A model generated the notes under the pieces. That model was not told where the DNA came from. It worked only from the letters and a program-made list of their open reading frames with translations, and ran no database searches. A stretch of DNA of 64,000 nucleotides from Halodesulfovibrio sp. MK-HDV (lineage in GTDB: Bacteria; Desulfobacterota; Desulfovibrionia; Desulfovibrionales; Desulfovibrionaceae): positions 62,001 to 126,000 of the forward strand of contig NZ_WYDS01000006.1 of assembly GCF_009914765.1 (NCBI RefSeq), read 5' to 3'. Below are positions 1 through 8,565 of the stretch, piece after piece; positions within the stretch are counted from its first letter, which is position 1, and every line of letters begins with the position of its first letter. Position numbers and translations under genes: made by a program.

Positions 1-330
1 GCAGGCGACTGTGTGCTCTATGCGGCTCTGAATTTTTGTGGGGCTGAATTGCACCTCAGCATTACATTCAGAGCACGCAAAGTTGTGCGCCATGGCATTG
101 TTCACGTCTTCCACGGGTTCGTTGCGGATGAGAATGTGTATGTTCTCGTCTTCTGTGGACTTGCGTCGAAACCTGTTCCCCACCTGATTGGCGAGGTTGT
201 CTATGTTTTCATTGCTGTTGGCTGCGTTGCAATGCGGACAGGTAACGCTGTGTACAGCATAGTTTTCAATATTCTTAACGGTGAATGAAACGGTAGAGTC
301 ACAGTTGGAGCAGGGAAATGTCGTCAGCAT
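1..330 (-). CDS. Twin zinc-ribbon protein, 3' end cut by window
   Basis: The frame is open for 110 codons from an ATG at 330 and runs off the window, so the C-terminus is missing. CxxC pairs lie at residues 7/10, 31/34 and 86/89, and a further Cys is the last codon visible at 110. The spacing within the first pair of pairs (20 residues) recurs in the second, so the protein looks like two zinc ribbons joined by a charged linker. A GGAG about 10 bases upstream supports the start. The function is unknown; small zinc ribbons of this kind occur in the leftward early operon of the prophage further right, and it lies beside a phage-type repressor, so it is probably part of phage remnant A. Confidence 0.65.
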   Translation of the reverse strand, partial: MLTTFPCSNCDSTVSFTVKNIENYAVHSVTCPHCNAANSNENIDNLANQVGNRFRRKSTEDENIHILIRNEPVEDVNNAMAHNFACSECNAEVQFSPTKIQSRIEHTVAC

Positions 331-614
331 ATGTATTATCTCCGTGTGGTGATTACGTTCACTTGGGATTGCCTGAACAATAGGGCTTAGTTTGATAGTA
401 CGTAAATAGGGTGGGAGTTGTACAGATGAAAGTGGGCTGATGCTGCTTTGAATTCTTTTTCGGTAGAAAAGTAAGGATTTTGTTGTGCTGGCACATCAAA
501 ATGCTGTAAGTAAGGACATGCGCTGCATAACAGGGGATGGTTGTGCGTGTGGGTTGGTGTAAATAGGTAGAGATAGGTGTAGAGCACTCCGTTACCGGAG
601 CACTCAATGGATTT

Positions 615-1157
615 TTACTCTATACTTAGGGGGGTGTTGTTTGCTTCTTTCGCAGCTCTTTTCAGTACGATAGAAGCGTTGATTTCTATGGCTGTACATA
701 TGCCGTACAGCTGCTCAGGGGTCGCAGCAGTTTGACCGGAAAAGACAGCGTTGATCTCGTTGGCTGAGAGGTTGGCTGTGGTTGCGATGTCTGTAGCGGA
801 CATGTCGCTGTCCTGTGCGAATTCTTGCAAGATATCGCCAACAGTGCGGTTGTACGCAGACACGCAGGCCGAGTTACAGGGGGTTCCAAGAAGCTCTTCA
901 AAAGGTACTTCCAGTGCCTTTGCATATCGGAGCATATCTCCAAAAGTAGTTTTTTCACCGCCGAATTCTTTGCTTATCCAGCGGGAGACGGTATCGCGTC
1001 CAACGCCGAACAAGTTGCCTATTTGCTGCATCGTCTTGCCTTGCGCTCGTAGAGCCAAAATCTTTGCCATAATAACAGCCCATGCCTGAGCATTTTCAGG
1101 GTCATGTTTGGCGACGGTTTTGGAGGCTGTGCGCGTTTTGTCTTGTTGTCTTGGCAT
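615..1157 (-). CDS. Phage-type transcriptional repressor with two HTH regions
   Basis: 180 residues. An N-terminal helix-turn-helix (about residues 38-62, GKTMQQIGNLFGVGRDTVSRW) is followed by a conserved GGE-TTFGDMLRYAKAL block and a second XRE-like helical region near residues 115-160. It is clearly related along its length to the prophage repressor at 25875-26429, which shares the DPENAQAWAVIM block and the RYAKAL block. By family logic it represses early phage genes by binding operators. No cro-like partner is present upstream; instead there is a long AT-rich gap holding a 30-bp dyad that the prophage also has. It is intact, so it could still act in immunity, but this is inference. Confidence 0.75.
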   Translation of the reverse strand: MPRQQDKTRTASKTVAKHDPENAQAWAVIMAKILALRAQGKTMQQIGNLFGVGRDTVSRWISKEFGGEKTTFGDMLRYAKALEVPFEELLGTPCNSACVSAYNRTVGDILQEFAQDSDMSATDIATTANLSANEINAVFSGQTAATPEQLYGICTAIEINASIVLKRAAKEANNTPLSIE

Positions 1158-1704
1158 AGGGCTTGACTTTTTTTGTTGTGTTGACGCATCATTAATGCAT
1201 GAACGATGTAGTTGATCGGTTATCCGAAGGACTTAGAGTAATAAACGTCAGAAAAAAATTGATACCACACTGCAAAGAGCAGTGTCAAAATGGCTTATGA
1301 AAATATATAAATGTATATGCTCAGTTAAGAATCAAAATAATAAAAAAAAGCACAGCAATAAATTATTAAATAGATAAAATGTTGAATAAAAAAGCATATC
1401 TTCACTATATCAAAATTGTGAATAAGTGTTATATATCAGTGAAAATATTTTATTAAATAAAATGTTGTAGTTCTAATGCATCGACAGTGCATAAAAAGAA
1501 CTCATAGCAGCCGTATCAGCATTCGTTCTGTTTATGTGTTGCATTTGGAATGAGTATTTTCTTAATGAAAAAATATATGTAAGAGGTGAATCCTGCATCT
1601 TTTTTGGAAACAACTCAGGATGTTGATACAAATATCTATGTAAGATGCGGATAGTGACGTGCTATAAGCACAGGCAGTACACTTTATAACATAGGAGATT
1701 TGGG
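1158..1704. other. AT-rich gap upstream of the remnant repressor
   Basis: About 550 bases with no convincing gene. Very AT-rich from about 1290 to 1560. It contains the dyad at 1259-1288 listed separately. By comparison with the prophage, the cro-like gene and the whole replication segment are missing here, so this looks like a deletion scar or a regulatory region left after phage decay. Confidence 0.5.
1259..1288. promoter_or_regulatory. 30-bp dyad shared with the prophage
   Basis: The left arm TTGATACC (1259-1266) and right arm AGTGTCAA (1281-1288) form an imperfect inverted repeat. The prophage has the same arms with the same 30-base span at 26668-26697, where the right arm is GGTGTCAA. 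In both places it lies on the side of the repressor where rightward early transcription begins, so it is a candidate regulator-binding site. Confidence 0.5.
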
Positions 1705-1899
1705 ATGTTGTTATGTCCTGTCTGCGGAGCAAAAACACATGTTCCGCGCTCAAACGTGTCAGACGACAATTGTATCGTGCGTCAACGTGTTTGCAAGCAA
1801 TGTGGACACAAGGAAATATCGGTTGAGGTATATTTATCTTCAATGCGAAAAGGGCTTAATTTTCTGGTGCAGAAAAAAGAAGAATCTTTACAACAGTGA
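1705..1899 (+). CDS. Small zinc-ribbon protein, NrdR/Ogr-like
   Basis: 64 residues with two CxxCG motifs (CPVCG near residue 4 and CKQCGH near residue 31), a spacing like the zinc ribbon of NrdR and of phage Ogr/Delta activators. AGGAG sits 7 bases before the ATG. It is a close relative of the protein at 32088-32276 in the prophage, sharing the THVPRSN block and the EISVE-YLSSM block. A nucleic-acid-binding regulatory role is likely from the fold. It belongs to phage remnant A; the genes that separate repressor and zinc ribbon in the intact prophage are absent. Confidence 0.7.
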   Translation: MLLCPVCGAKTHVPRSNVSDDNCIVRQRVCKQCGHKEISVEVYLSSMRKGLNFLVQKKEESLQQ

Positions 1900-2050
1900 G
1901 ATAATTTTACGTTTATGCGGATACATATGTATGCACATAGCGCTCCCTACTGTGTTGTGATATTTGTATGTCCATAAAATAATAGTGCTGCTCGTATTAA
2001 TAACAATGCCATTAATATCGGCTAGTCTATAACATAGTAAAGGGATTATA

Positions 2051-2278
2051 ATGAGTGCTCAGGAAACGATTAATGTCATTGCTGCGGGGTTGGGATTAGG
2101 TATCAAAGCATATGAAAGTGCACGTCGTATTGAAGCGGCGGGTTATACTGTCCCTAATTTACTTGAGTTTGAAAACCGTATTGTAAAATTGCACAGATTG
2201 CCCCGTAAGACGGCATCGCCATCTGGCAGTGGAGGTTCACCAGCTCAATTGCCGACGGATTATGCAGGCCATGCATAA
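2051..2278 (+). CDS. Small conserved phage protein (paralogue of 33019-33225)
   Basis: 75 residues. The N-terminal 55 residues match the prophage protein at 33019-33225 (shared AGLGLG-KAYES and AAGY-VP blocks). Here the C-terminus is a Ser/Gly/Pro-rich tail ending AGHA. In the prophage the homologue is translationally coupled to a holin gene, so it may take part in the lysis region, but no function is known. The gene ends 13 bases before a strong terminator. The lipoprotein/holin-like gene that precedes it in the prophage is missing in this remnant. Confidence 0.65.
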   Translation: MSAQETINVIAAGLGLGIKAYESARRIEAAGYTVPNLLEFENRIVKLHRLPRKTASPSGSGGSPAQLPTDYAGHA

Positions 2279-2291
2279 ATAATGTGAAAAG

Positions 2292-2318
2292 GAGCTGTCT
2301 TAGACAGCTCTTTTTTTT
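2292..2318 (+). terminator. Rho-independent terminator after remnant A
   Basis: Eight-pair stem GAGCTGTC/GACAGCTC with a TTA loop followed by eight T. Confidence 0.85.
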
Positions 2319-2604
2319 GTCCAAAGTTTAAGCGCATCTTTACCATGATTACGAATATAGTATTCGGCAGTTATTAAATAATTTGTAGTTTCCGTGTGTT
2401 TATATTCAATGTGCGCGTCTATATGTACTTTTTGCTTGACTTGCCGCAGGTATTTCTGTTGGTGAGTGTGTACTATTTTTTGTTGGGGGATGAAAGATAG
2501 TAGCACTATGCATAGTTATTTTGCGAAATATAGTCGTTGCCATGCAGTGCGCTCAGGGGGATGCTTTTACGTCGTTATAGAATGATAACAAAAGGTGTTC
2601 AATA

Positions 2605-3867
2605 GTGTTTTTTACTTTGCCTACTGTATCGAGAATGACTCCACTGCATATGTTGCTGCTACTCATTGTGGTTCCATGTGCATATGCAAGTAACACTCTA
2701 CAGAGTAATTGTAACATTGCTACAGGGTTTGTTTCTTCTTTACAAAAACAACACGCAGGAGACACCGTACGTCTCAAGCGATTGCGCAACAAGGTCGCAA
2801 GTCTCGGTATACAACGTTTTTCGGGAACTGTGCATTCTGTTAGAGATTTCAGCATTAAGCTGCCGCTTGGTAATACATTGATTCCGTTTGCCAACAAGGC
2901 TCTCGGGCTGCGATTCGACGGGCTTTGCGCCACAAATACAACAGCCGGAGCATCGTTCTACGATGTAGATTACGGCGCTGCCATTGTGGCAGTCATTCCG
3001 GATTCAAAGGATGCCGTTCAATGGGAACGTTTTCTTACCTCTACCGTGCGTTCGCCAGACGATATTCTTTTTCGTGAACCGGATGGAGCCATCTATTATG
3101 ATTACAAAAGTAACGCGCTCGTTGCAGTATACCATCAGTATACTGCAATCTCCGGCCTTCATATAGTCGGCAGGTCCGTTATTTCCGGCGTTTCATGTGC
3201 CGCTGAAACAAACGAGTCTGCAAAGGATATCTCCACCGTTAGTAATGGAGAAATTCCACTGAATGTGGATTGTTGCAACAAAGATGTGCAGCCGTGCAGT
3301 GTGGCACTCACAGATGCAGCAGTCGTAGGTTCCGGCTTATCCGCTGAAGCAGATATGCCGCGTGAGTCTGCGACCATGATAGCAACAGCCGGAATTGCAT
3401 CTGCAAACGCCCATAGCAGATGCTCGCATAGGCAGCCTCGAACTGGTGGTATTAAAGAAATTGTTCGCCTCTATTCTCAGTTGCGAACCTTGAATCCGCA
3501 GAATCGTAACGGGGCAGACACCTATTCCAAGGCATACAGCATCAACAATTTTGGTGTGAAGAATGCCTACATTGTCTGGAATAACAAAAAAGAGGGTGGT
3601 GTGCTGCTAGGTGACGGAACTGTAATTGTTCCGCCAAAATATTGCAGCCTTTATGTCGACACCTTCGGATACGTAGTAACAGACGATGACGGGGTAGGAA
3701 TATTGGATTTTTCTGGAAATACCGTATTGCCCTGCAAGTACACGCTCTTTTCACTTAGTGATGACGGGCTGCTCAAGGTTGGCAAGCAAAAGGCTCCAGA
3801 AAGAAAAATGCACTACGGACTCTATGATCTCCAAAAACGCATATGGGTTGAACCAATCAAGATGTAA
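2605..3867 (+). CDS. Secreted WG-repeat protein
   Basis: 420 residues from a GTG start with AAGG about 10 bases upstream. A signal peptide is visible (hydrophobic stretch about residues 14-28, cleavage after AYA). The middle part (30-290) is unrecognised and Cys-containing. The C-terminal 100 residues hold at least three WG/KWG-type repeats, recognisable by G-V/I-L-D-x-G-x-x-V-x-P-x-Y patterns. WG repeats are beta-rich modules of unknown ligand found in bacterial envelope and secreted proteins. A periplasmic or surface location is likely. The first ATG at 2638 is an alternative start that keeps the signal peptide. It stands alone and ends before a strong terminator. Confidence 0.65.
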   Translation: MFFTLPTVSRMTPLHMLLLLIVVPCAYASNTLQSNCNIATGFVSSLQKQHAGDTVRLKRLRNKVASLGIQRFSGTVHSVRDFSIKLPLGNTLIPFANKALGLRFDGLCATNTTAGASFYDVDYGAAIVAVIPDSKDAVQWERFLTSTVRSPDDILFREPDGAIYYDYKSNALVAVYHQYTAISGLHIVGRSVISGVSCAAETNESAKDISTVSNGEIPLNVDCCNKDVQPCSVALTDAAVVGSGLSAEADMPRESATMIATAGIASANAHSRCSHRQPRTGGIKEIVRLYSQLRTLNPQNRNGADTYSKAYSINNFGVKNAYIVWNNKKEGGVLLGDGTVIVPPKYCSLYVDTFGYVVTDDDGVGILDFSGNTVLPCKYTLFSLSDDGLLKVGKQKAPERKMHYGLYDLQKRIWVEPIKM

Positions 3868-4096
3868 TACATCATATTTATTGTACGTACAAAATATCAG
3901 TACAGTCCAATCTTGCTATTGTAAGCAGGCAGCGTGGTGCCAAGCTTAATGTCGCCAAATAGTAATTGGTAAAGACTATGCGCTGTGAGCAAAACAACCC
4001 CAAAAAGCGATTGTTACAATAGATTTAAAAAAACTCACACGACAAGCCATTCGGCTGATTGTTGTTTTTGGTTTATATTACAAAAAAACATGAGCA

Positions 4097-4155
4097 AAAA
4101 GCCCCATGAACAAAAAAGCCCCGGAACATCTTGTTCATGGGGCTTTTCAATTTTT
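4097..4155 (+). terminator. Long hairpin terminator
   Basis: AAAGCCCCATGAACA pairs with TGTTCATGGGGCTTT across a 17-base loop that itself carries a second AAAAGCCCC; a T-rich run follows. The interval 3868-4096 shows no other feature I can support. Confidence 0.75.
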
Positions 4156-4263
4156 AGCAACGTATGACCAAAATGATAAAATGGTTGACCGCACCAGTAT
4201 TTCATAGTCCAACAGCGCGACTTTAATGTTATGCTATAGAGAAATTTTTGTGGGAGAGAGCCG

Positions 4264-5154
4264 TTGATTGAAAGAGTTTTACAGCGAGTTGCGCCAAATC
4301 TGACAGATAATCAAAAAGGCGTGTGCTTAGCACTTATTTCTACGGCAGTGATTTTGTGTGTTGCCATCGTGGTACGCCTTGTCAGTGATCGTATCCATGT
4401 GTTTCAGATTGTATTTTTCAGGCAACTTGTCCTTATTACGTTATTGCTTCCCGCAATATGTCGCAATGCAAAGACATTCCGGCATTCCAAAAATCTACTT
4501 CCGCATGCTTTTCGTGTTGTCGGAGCATTTAGTGGGCTTTGCTTAGGGTTCCTTACAGTAAGCAACCTCCCTTTAGCAGAAGCAACGGCACTAAGCTTTA
4601 CCAACATATTGTTTGTGGCTGTGCTTTCAACTGTAGTGCTGGGTGAGTACGTCGGCTGGAGCAGGCGGTTGACTATCGCCATAGGATTCACCGGTGTTGT
4701 ACTAGTTGTACAGCCTTCATTTGATAATCTGACGCTGACCTACACGCTGACAGGACTTGCCGGTGCCTTTGGTGCCTCAATTGCTGCCATATCTATCAAA
4801 TGGATTTCACGTACAGAGCCAGTATTGTCACTGATGGTGTATCAAGCGGTGTTTGTTGGTCTGCTCGCCTTTATACCAACCTTGTTTGTGTGGCAGTGCC
4901 CCACAATGGAAGAACTGCTTTTGCTGCTCCTAATTGGTGGGTTAGCATCTCTAGGACAATGGATCTCTATGACAGCTCTTAGTCTTGGTGAAGCTAATAT
5001 TATTATCAACGTGCAGTACATAAAAATTGTGTACTCAATGGTGTTGGGCTATCTGATCTTTGCTGAAACACCCAACAACTTAGCCATACTTGGTGCAGCG
5101 GTTATTCTTTGCAGCGGCATAATTCCCGTGGTTCGCAACAGAATGAAAAAGTAG
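4264..5154 (+). CDS. EamA/DMT-family inner-membrane transporter
   Basis: 296 residues, about ten hydrophobic helices in two repeated halves, as usual for drug/metabolite (EamA) exporters, whose length is typically 290-310. The PLAEATALSF region after helix 3-4 and the second-half GEANIIINVQYIKIVYSMVLGY segment match the family. The start is TTG, chosen because GGGAGAGAG lies just upstream. The substrate cannot be told. It is a single gene followed by its own terminator, and could be either ordinary host or accessory. Confidence 0.8.
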   Translation: MIERVLQRVAPNLTDNQKGVCLALISTAVILCVAIVVRLVSDRIHVFQIVFFRQLVLITLLLPAICRNAKTFRHSKNLLPHAFRVVGAFSGLCLGFLTVSNLPLAEATALSFTNILFVAVLSTVVLGEYVGWSRRLTIAIGFTGVVLVVQPSFDNLTLTYTLTGLAGAFGASIAAISIKWISRTEPVLSLMVYQAVFVGLLAFIPTLFVWQCPTMEELLLLLLIGGLASLGQWISMTALSLGEANIIINVQYIKIVYSMVLGYLIFAETPNNLAILGAAVILCSGIIPVVRNRMKK

Positions 5155-5213
5155 CGCACTCAGCAGGCTCCTGCCGTTGATTAACGAGAGATACTTAAAG
5201 AATATTTTTTCAT

Positions 5214-5253
5214 AAAAAAAGCTCCAGAACATATTGTTCTTGGGGCTTTTTTT
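5214..5253 (+). terminator. Terminator after the EamA gene
   Basis: AAAAAAGCTCCAGAACA/TGTTCTTGGGGCTTTTTT stem with a 3-base loop and T run; the A-rich 5' side makes it usable on both strands. Confidence 0.8.
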
Positions 5254-5268
5254 ATGTGCAATTGTTTT

Positions 5269-5328
5269 GCCTCCGGCGGGTAAGGGGACTTCCCCTTACA
5301 TCCCCGCAAGGGGGGCGCCCCCTTGACC
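5269..5328. repeat. REP-like GC-rich element, copy 1
   Basis: A GC-rich block containing CCTCCGGCGGG, then imperfect hairpins AAGGGGACTTCCCCTT and AAGGGGGCGCCCCCTT. The same block occurs inverted at 7965-8023 inside a coding region. This looks like a dispersed intergenic repeat (REP/BIME type) of the host. Confidence 0.6.
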
Positions 5329-5393
5329 GCGAGGTTGTACTCCCCAATTTTCGAGGTTGAATTCCCTGTTCGCGCGGTTGTACTCCCTGTTTA
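5328..5393. repeat. Three imperfect tandem repeats of about 22 bases
   Basis: Units share the pattern CG-GGTTG-A-TCCC: CGCGAGGTTGTACTCCCC, TCGAGGTTGAATTCCC and CGCGCGGTTGTACTCCC. They directly follow the REP-like block. The rest of 5394-5652 shows a G run at 5401 but no gene. Confidence 0.5.
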
Positions 5394-5652
5394 TTGTTAT
5401 GGGGGGGGGAGCTAGTGGGTTTATGCAGGAGCAGGGATGTGTTTTGAATCGTAGAGGTGAAATAGGTCTGAGGGGGGAGCCTTAGAAGTCTATGGCGATC
5501 ATAGACTCTTCAACCAAGAGAGTGGTTCTCTTTGGGCGTGTGAGATGGGTTCTTTTTGGGATTGGGAGGGATTTACTTTTTTGAGTTGGAGAATGTTTTT
5601 TTGGGCGTGGATGGGTGTTTTTTCGTGAAAATAGTGTTTTTTAGCCGGAAGC

Positions 5653-5680
5653 ATTGAAAAAGCCCTCATGCGAGGGCAGT
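5653..5680 (-). terminator. Terminator of the cystatin-like gene
   Basis: On the minus strand GCCCTC-GCAT-GAGGGC is followed by TTTTTC. Confidence 0.7.
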
Positions 5681-5692
5681 TTTTCAATGTAA

Positions 5693-5962
5693 CTAAGGCT
5701 TGATAGGTAGCTCTTCTATCTCGATTTGGTTAGGATCGAATTTTTGCGAGCCTTGAGGCAAATATGCATAAATTTTGTATGGTCTAGCAGGGCTGTCGGG
5801 CGATATGACTGTACCGTTACAGTAAAAGCAGTAATTCGTACCATTAACTACTTGGGTTGACACAGATAGCGGCTGGTATTGAACACCAATGCCTAGTACT
5901 TGTTGAAGTTTGGAGCATTCACCGTCTGTGCATGGCCTAAATTGTGTCCATTTGCCTGACAT
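5693..5962 (-). CDS. Cystatin-like small protein
   Basis: 89 residues with GGAGG upstream of the ATG. The stretch STQVVNGTNYCF near residues 35-46 carries the QxVxG motif followed by TNY, the hallmark loop of cystatins and stefins, which inhibit papain-like cysteine peptidases. A later KIYAYLPQG segment fits the second hairpin of the fold. Four Cys are present (CTDGEC near the start, CFYC after the QxVxG loop). No signal peptide is visible, so it should be cytoplasmic. Bacterial cystatin-like proteins exist, but the target here is unknown. It is monocistronic with its own terminator. Confidence 0.6.
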   Translation of the reverse strand: MSGKWTQFRPCTDGECSKLQQVLGIGVQYQPLSVSTQVVNGTNYCFYCNGTVISPDSPARPYKIYAYLPQGSQKFDPNQIEIEELPIKP

Positions 5963-6152
5963 AGAAATCCTCCTGTTCTTGAATGTATAGTTTTGGGTTA
6001 GCGTTTGATGAGGCGCTGTATTATATATAGACTAATCTTGTAGTTAGTGAATGATAACTTGCTATGAAGATGCGTTCTAATTTTCTACTCTATTGAAGTC
6101 ACTTACTGTTGAATGTCTTTTTTATGCATCTTGTATGATATAGGAGCGTTAC

Positions 6153-6620
6153 ATGTATTGGATATTTGTTGTCATTGCAGTTATTGCATTAGCTTTTAAT
6201 AGCTGGTGGCGTAGAAGTATTGCACGTAACTATAGAGAATTAATTGCAGAGATCGTAGCAAAGCGGCCTGAAGTAGTGAAAGATGTGCATGTTGCGGCAC
6301 GTAAGCGTAAAAAATACGCGAACAACCGTGACTGGGATTCAGAACTGACTGTGTTGTGGGCTACTGATGAAGGTTTTCCCATGGATTTTGAATACACCCG
6401 TAAGCGCGCGGATGCGGAAAACATAAAATTTACGTTGAAGTCAGTTGTGCAGGATACAGGCGGGAACGTGTATTTGCAGGGAGCGGACAGGGGCAGTAAA
6501 GAAGAGCGACTCATCGATATTACAACGCTGGCATCGCATCTGAAATTGCCTATGTATAAGGTCATTCCACTGGATGAGTTGCTGGAAACCGTCTGCGGAT
6601 TGCGCCTGCATTACAAATAG
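6153..6620 (+). CDS. Membrane-anchored protein of unknown function
   Basis: 155 residues. One transmembrane helix at residues 2-17, then a basic segment (RKRKK) and a soluble domain of about 130 residues. The segment with NVYLQGADRGSKEERLIDI vaguely recalls the beta core of WYL domains, but this is a weak resemblance. GATATAGGAGCG upstream gives a ribosome site. It is followed by a strong terminator at 6747. The cytoplasmic-side topology is inferred from the positive charges after the helix. Confidence 0.5.
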   Translation: MYWIFVVIAVIALAFNSWWRRSIARNYRELIAEIVAKRPEVVKDVHVAARKRKKYANNRDWDSELTVLWATDEGFPMDFEYTRKRADAENIKFTLKSVVQDTGGNVYLQGADRGSKEERLIDITTLASHLKLPMYKVIPLDELLETVCGLRLHYK

Positions 6621-6746
6621 CCGAAAGTGATGGCAGGGGAATCGCACAACTCGTTTACTTAGTAACGCTTAATCAGCGTTGGTTGCTTTTCTCAGTTTTG
6701 TATTTCAGGCACAGAATGTGTGCCGGTGGTATTATGGATACAAAAA

Positions 6747-6780
6747 AACCGCTTCTACTTAGGTAGAGGCGGTTTTTTTT
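6747..6780 (+). terminator. Rho-independent terminator
   Basis: AACCGCTTCTAC/GTAGAGGCGGTT stem with eight T after it. Confidence 0.8.
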
Positions 6781-7227
6781 ATGAAAGATATGGGAAATGA
6801 GCACTGCTTCCGAGTTTAGAGCAGGTGTCAGCAGTGGTTATTCAAAAAATATACAGGTCTGGCGTTGTGGAGCCATTACTGAAAATAAGCGGAAGAACTT
6901 AATACAAATAGAAAGGTTACAAAAAGAGTGAAGGACAGGACACAGTTACTGATCAGTAATAAAAATCTATTTAGCATGTTCACCTCGCGAGTGACCTTAA
7001 TGATTCATGCGTAAAAGTTCAATATCAGATTGATAAGAAAAATAGATTTTTCTGTACGGTTGCTGTGTTGGGGGTGTTAAAAAAGCAAATGCACCTTCGC
7101 GGCGGTCATAAGGGGGTGATGCGATGGTACTAGCATGGCGTGGCATATCTTACTGAAAGGCTTTCGTTAGGGTATCTTGTTGATTGGAAGACCTTTTCTT
7201 CTGCAATTCAACAAGATTGGGCTATGT
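6781..7227. other. Gene-free interval before remnant B
   Basis: About 450 bases without a supportable gene. It holds a perfect 14-base palindrome TTACTGATCAGTAA at 6946-6959, which could be an operator. Nothing else is recognised. Confidence 0.5.
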
Positions 7228-8562
7228 ATGGGAAAAAGACGGTATCGAAAGATTTCTGTGTGTATTTGGAACGATGCTAAATTTTTGGCGTTGTCGCATG
7301 ATGCTAAGCTCGTGGTGTTTTTTATGCTTACGCATCAGGATTTGACGCAGCTTGGGGCCTTGCGGGCAACTATTCCGGGGCTTGCGTGTGAACTGGGGAT
7401 GAAACTGGAAACCTTTGGCAAAGCTTTTGAGGAAGTGTTGCACCAAGGGATTGTGGAGTATGACGAAAAGCTGTTGTTCTGGTTTCCTAACTTTTTGAAG
7501 CATAACCTTCCTGAAAGCCCGAATGTGGTGAAAAGCTGGCATTACGGATACCGCCAGTTGCCGGAAACACCACTACGTTCGGAGATCCTCTTGGGCGTAA
7601 GGGAACTGGTAGCAACACTTACACAAGGCTTTCGGGAAGCTTTCACATGTACTTTTGCGGAAGAACTTGCGGAAACTTGTCCTAATCAGAGAGCAGAGAA
7701 CAGGGAACAGGAGAAAGAAAAGAGAGTCGGTGACTCTCCGGCTCCCTCGTCACAACCCGCTTCACCCAATGCTTCCCCTGATACTTATTCACCTCCCAAA
7801 CAGAATGTTCAGTCACTGAGCTCCTTTGCTGTGAAACCTAAAAACTTGTCTAACCCTTTTACTCCAATGAAAATTCACCCAACGTCACTAACGGAGCTAC
7901 CCAATGAAACCTCCCCCCAAAACTTCCATGAATCCTCCCTAACTCCCGATAACCATAATCGCAGTCGAGAGGGCGTCCCTCTCGCGGGGATGCAAGGGGA
8001 AGCCCCCTTGCCCGCCGGAGGCAATAAATCTGCCGCAGGCAAAATAAGTGCCGTAGGCAATAAGCCAACCACAGACGATAAAAACATCGCAGGCGATATA
8101 AACACGATAGACAACAAAACAACCTCAGACATAAAAAATACCGAAGAAAATCCCTCTGCTTCAGGTGCTAAAACCTCACCCCCAAATGTGCTGGAACCCC
8201 GCATTCCATGCCCATATGAAAGGATTCGGGAAGCTTACAATGTGACGTGTACGAGGCTGCCAAAATGCAGAGAAATTACACCGTTAAGAAAGGCTCGGCT
8301 AAAATCTGTATGGAACTCTGGTTTAGACCGAAAAAATCTGGCATGGTGGGAACGTTATTTTGCCTTAGTGCATGAAAGCGCTTTTTTGGCAGGTGAAAAT
8401 GATCGAGGGTGGACGGCAAACTTTGACTGGATTGTGAAGCCTGCCAATATGATAAAAATAGAAGAAGGTAACTATCTGCCTAAGCAGGGGAAGCCGCAGA
8501 AGGGGGCTGGTGTTAGTGCAACGAACCGCGCTGTGTATGAATCTATGATGCAGCGGGGATAG
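7228..8562 (+). CDS. Phage replication initiator/organiser (remnant B)
   Basis: 444 residues from ATG 7228, the position matching the start of its prophage paralogue at 27347. The N-terminal 150 residues (RRYRKISVCIWND onward) form a DnaD/replisome-organiser-like winged-helix domain. The C-terminal 90 residues (WW-RYF-LV near the WTANFDWIVKP segment) match the usual end of phage replication initiators. The central linker, about residues 150-325, is much longer than in the paralogue and contains a REP-like block at 7965-8023 and seven hexapeptide repeats at 8020-8145. Both ends are intact, so the frame is preserved despite the insertions. It heads a three-gene replication cassette. Confidence 0.75.
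   Translation: MGKRRYRKISVCIWNDAKFLALSHDAKLVVFFMLTHQDLTQLGALRATIPGLACELGMKLETFGKAFEEVLHQGIVEYDEKLLFWFPNFLKHNLPESPNVVKSWHYGYRQLPETPLRSEILLGVRELVATLTQGFREAFTCTFAEELAETCPNQRAENREQEKEKRVGDSPAPSSQPASPNASPDTYSPPKQNVQSLSSFAVKPKNLSNPFTPMKIHPTSLTELPNETSPQNFHESSLTPDNHNRSREGVPLAGMQGEAPLPAGGNKSAAGKISAVGNKPTTDDKNIAGDINTIDNKTTSDIKNTEENPSASGAKTSPPNVLEPRIPCPYERIREAYNVTCTRLPKCREITPLRKARLKSVWNSGLDRKNLAWWERYFALVHESAFLAGENDRGWTANFDWIVKPANMIKIEEGNYLPKQGKPQKGAGVSATNRAVYESMMQRG
7965..8023. repeat. REP-like element, copy 2, inside a reading frame
   Basis: Reverse-complement match to 5269-5328: GAGAGGGCGTCCCTCTCG hairpin, CGGGGATGCAAGGGG, and CCCGCCGGAGGC. It is translated in frame as part of the initiator linker. 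Confidence 0.6.
8020..8145 (+). repeat. Seven 18-bp tandem repeats encoding hexapeptides
   Basis: Consecutive 18-base units begin GGCAATAAA, GGCAAAATA, GGCAATAAG, GACGATAAA, GGCGATATA, GACAACAAA and GACATAAAA. They encode G/D-N/D-K/I-x-x-x hexapeptides. The run starts exactly where the REP-like block ends. Confidence 0.75.
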
Positions 8563-8565
8563 GGG

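Noticed and set aside
359-607. Minus-strand frames of 66 and 82 codons
   Set aside because: Low-complexity T/P/H-rich sequence in two frames, no ribosome site; treated as gene-free.
2300-2506. 68-codon minus-strand frame
   Set aside because: Starts at GTG without ribosome site and ends inside the terminator of remnant A.
3985-4167. 60-codon frame
   Set aside because: Runs through a terminator hairpin and has no protein character.
5401-5409. Run of nine G
   Set aside because: Simple homopolymer with no linked feature.
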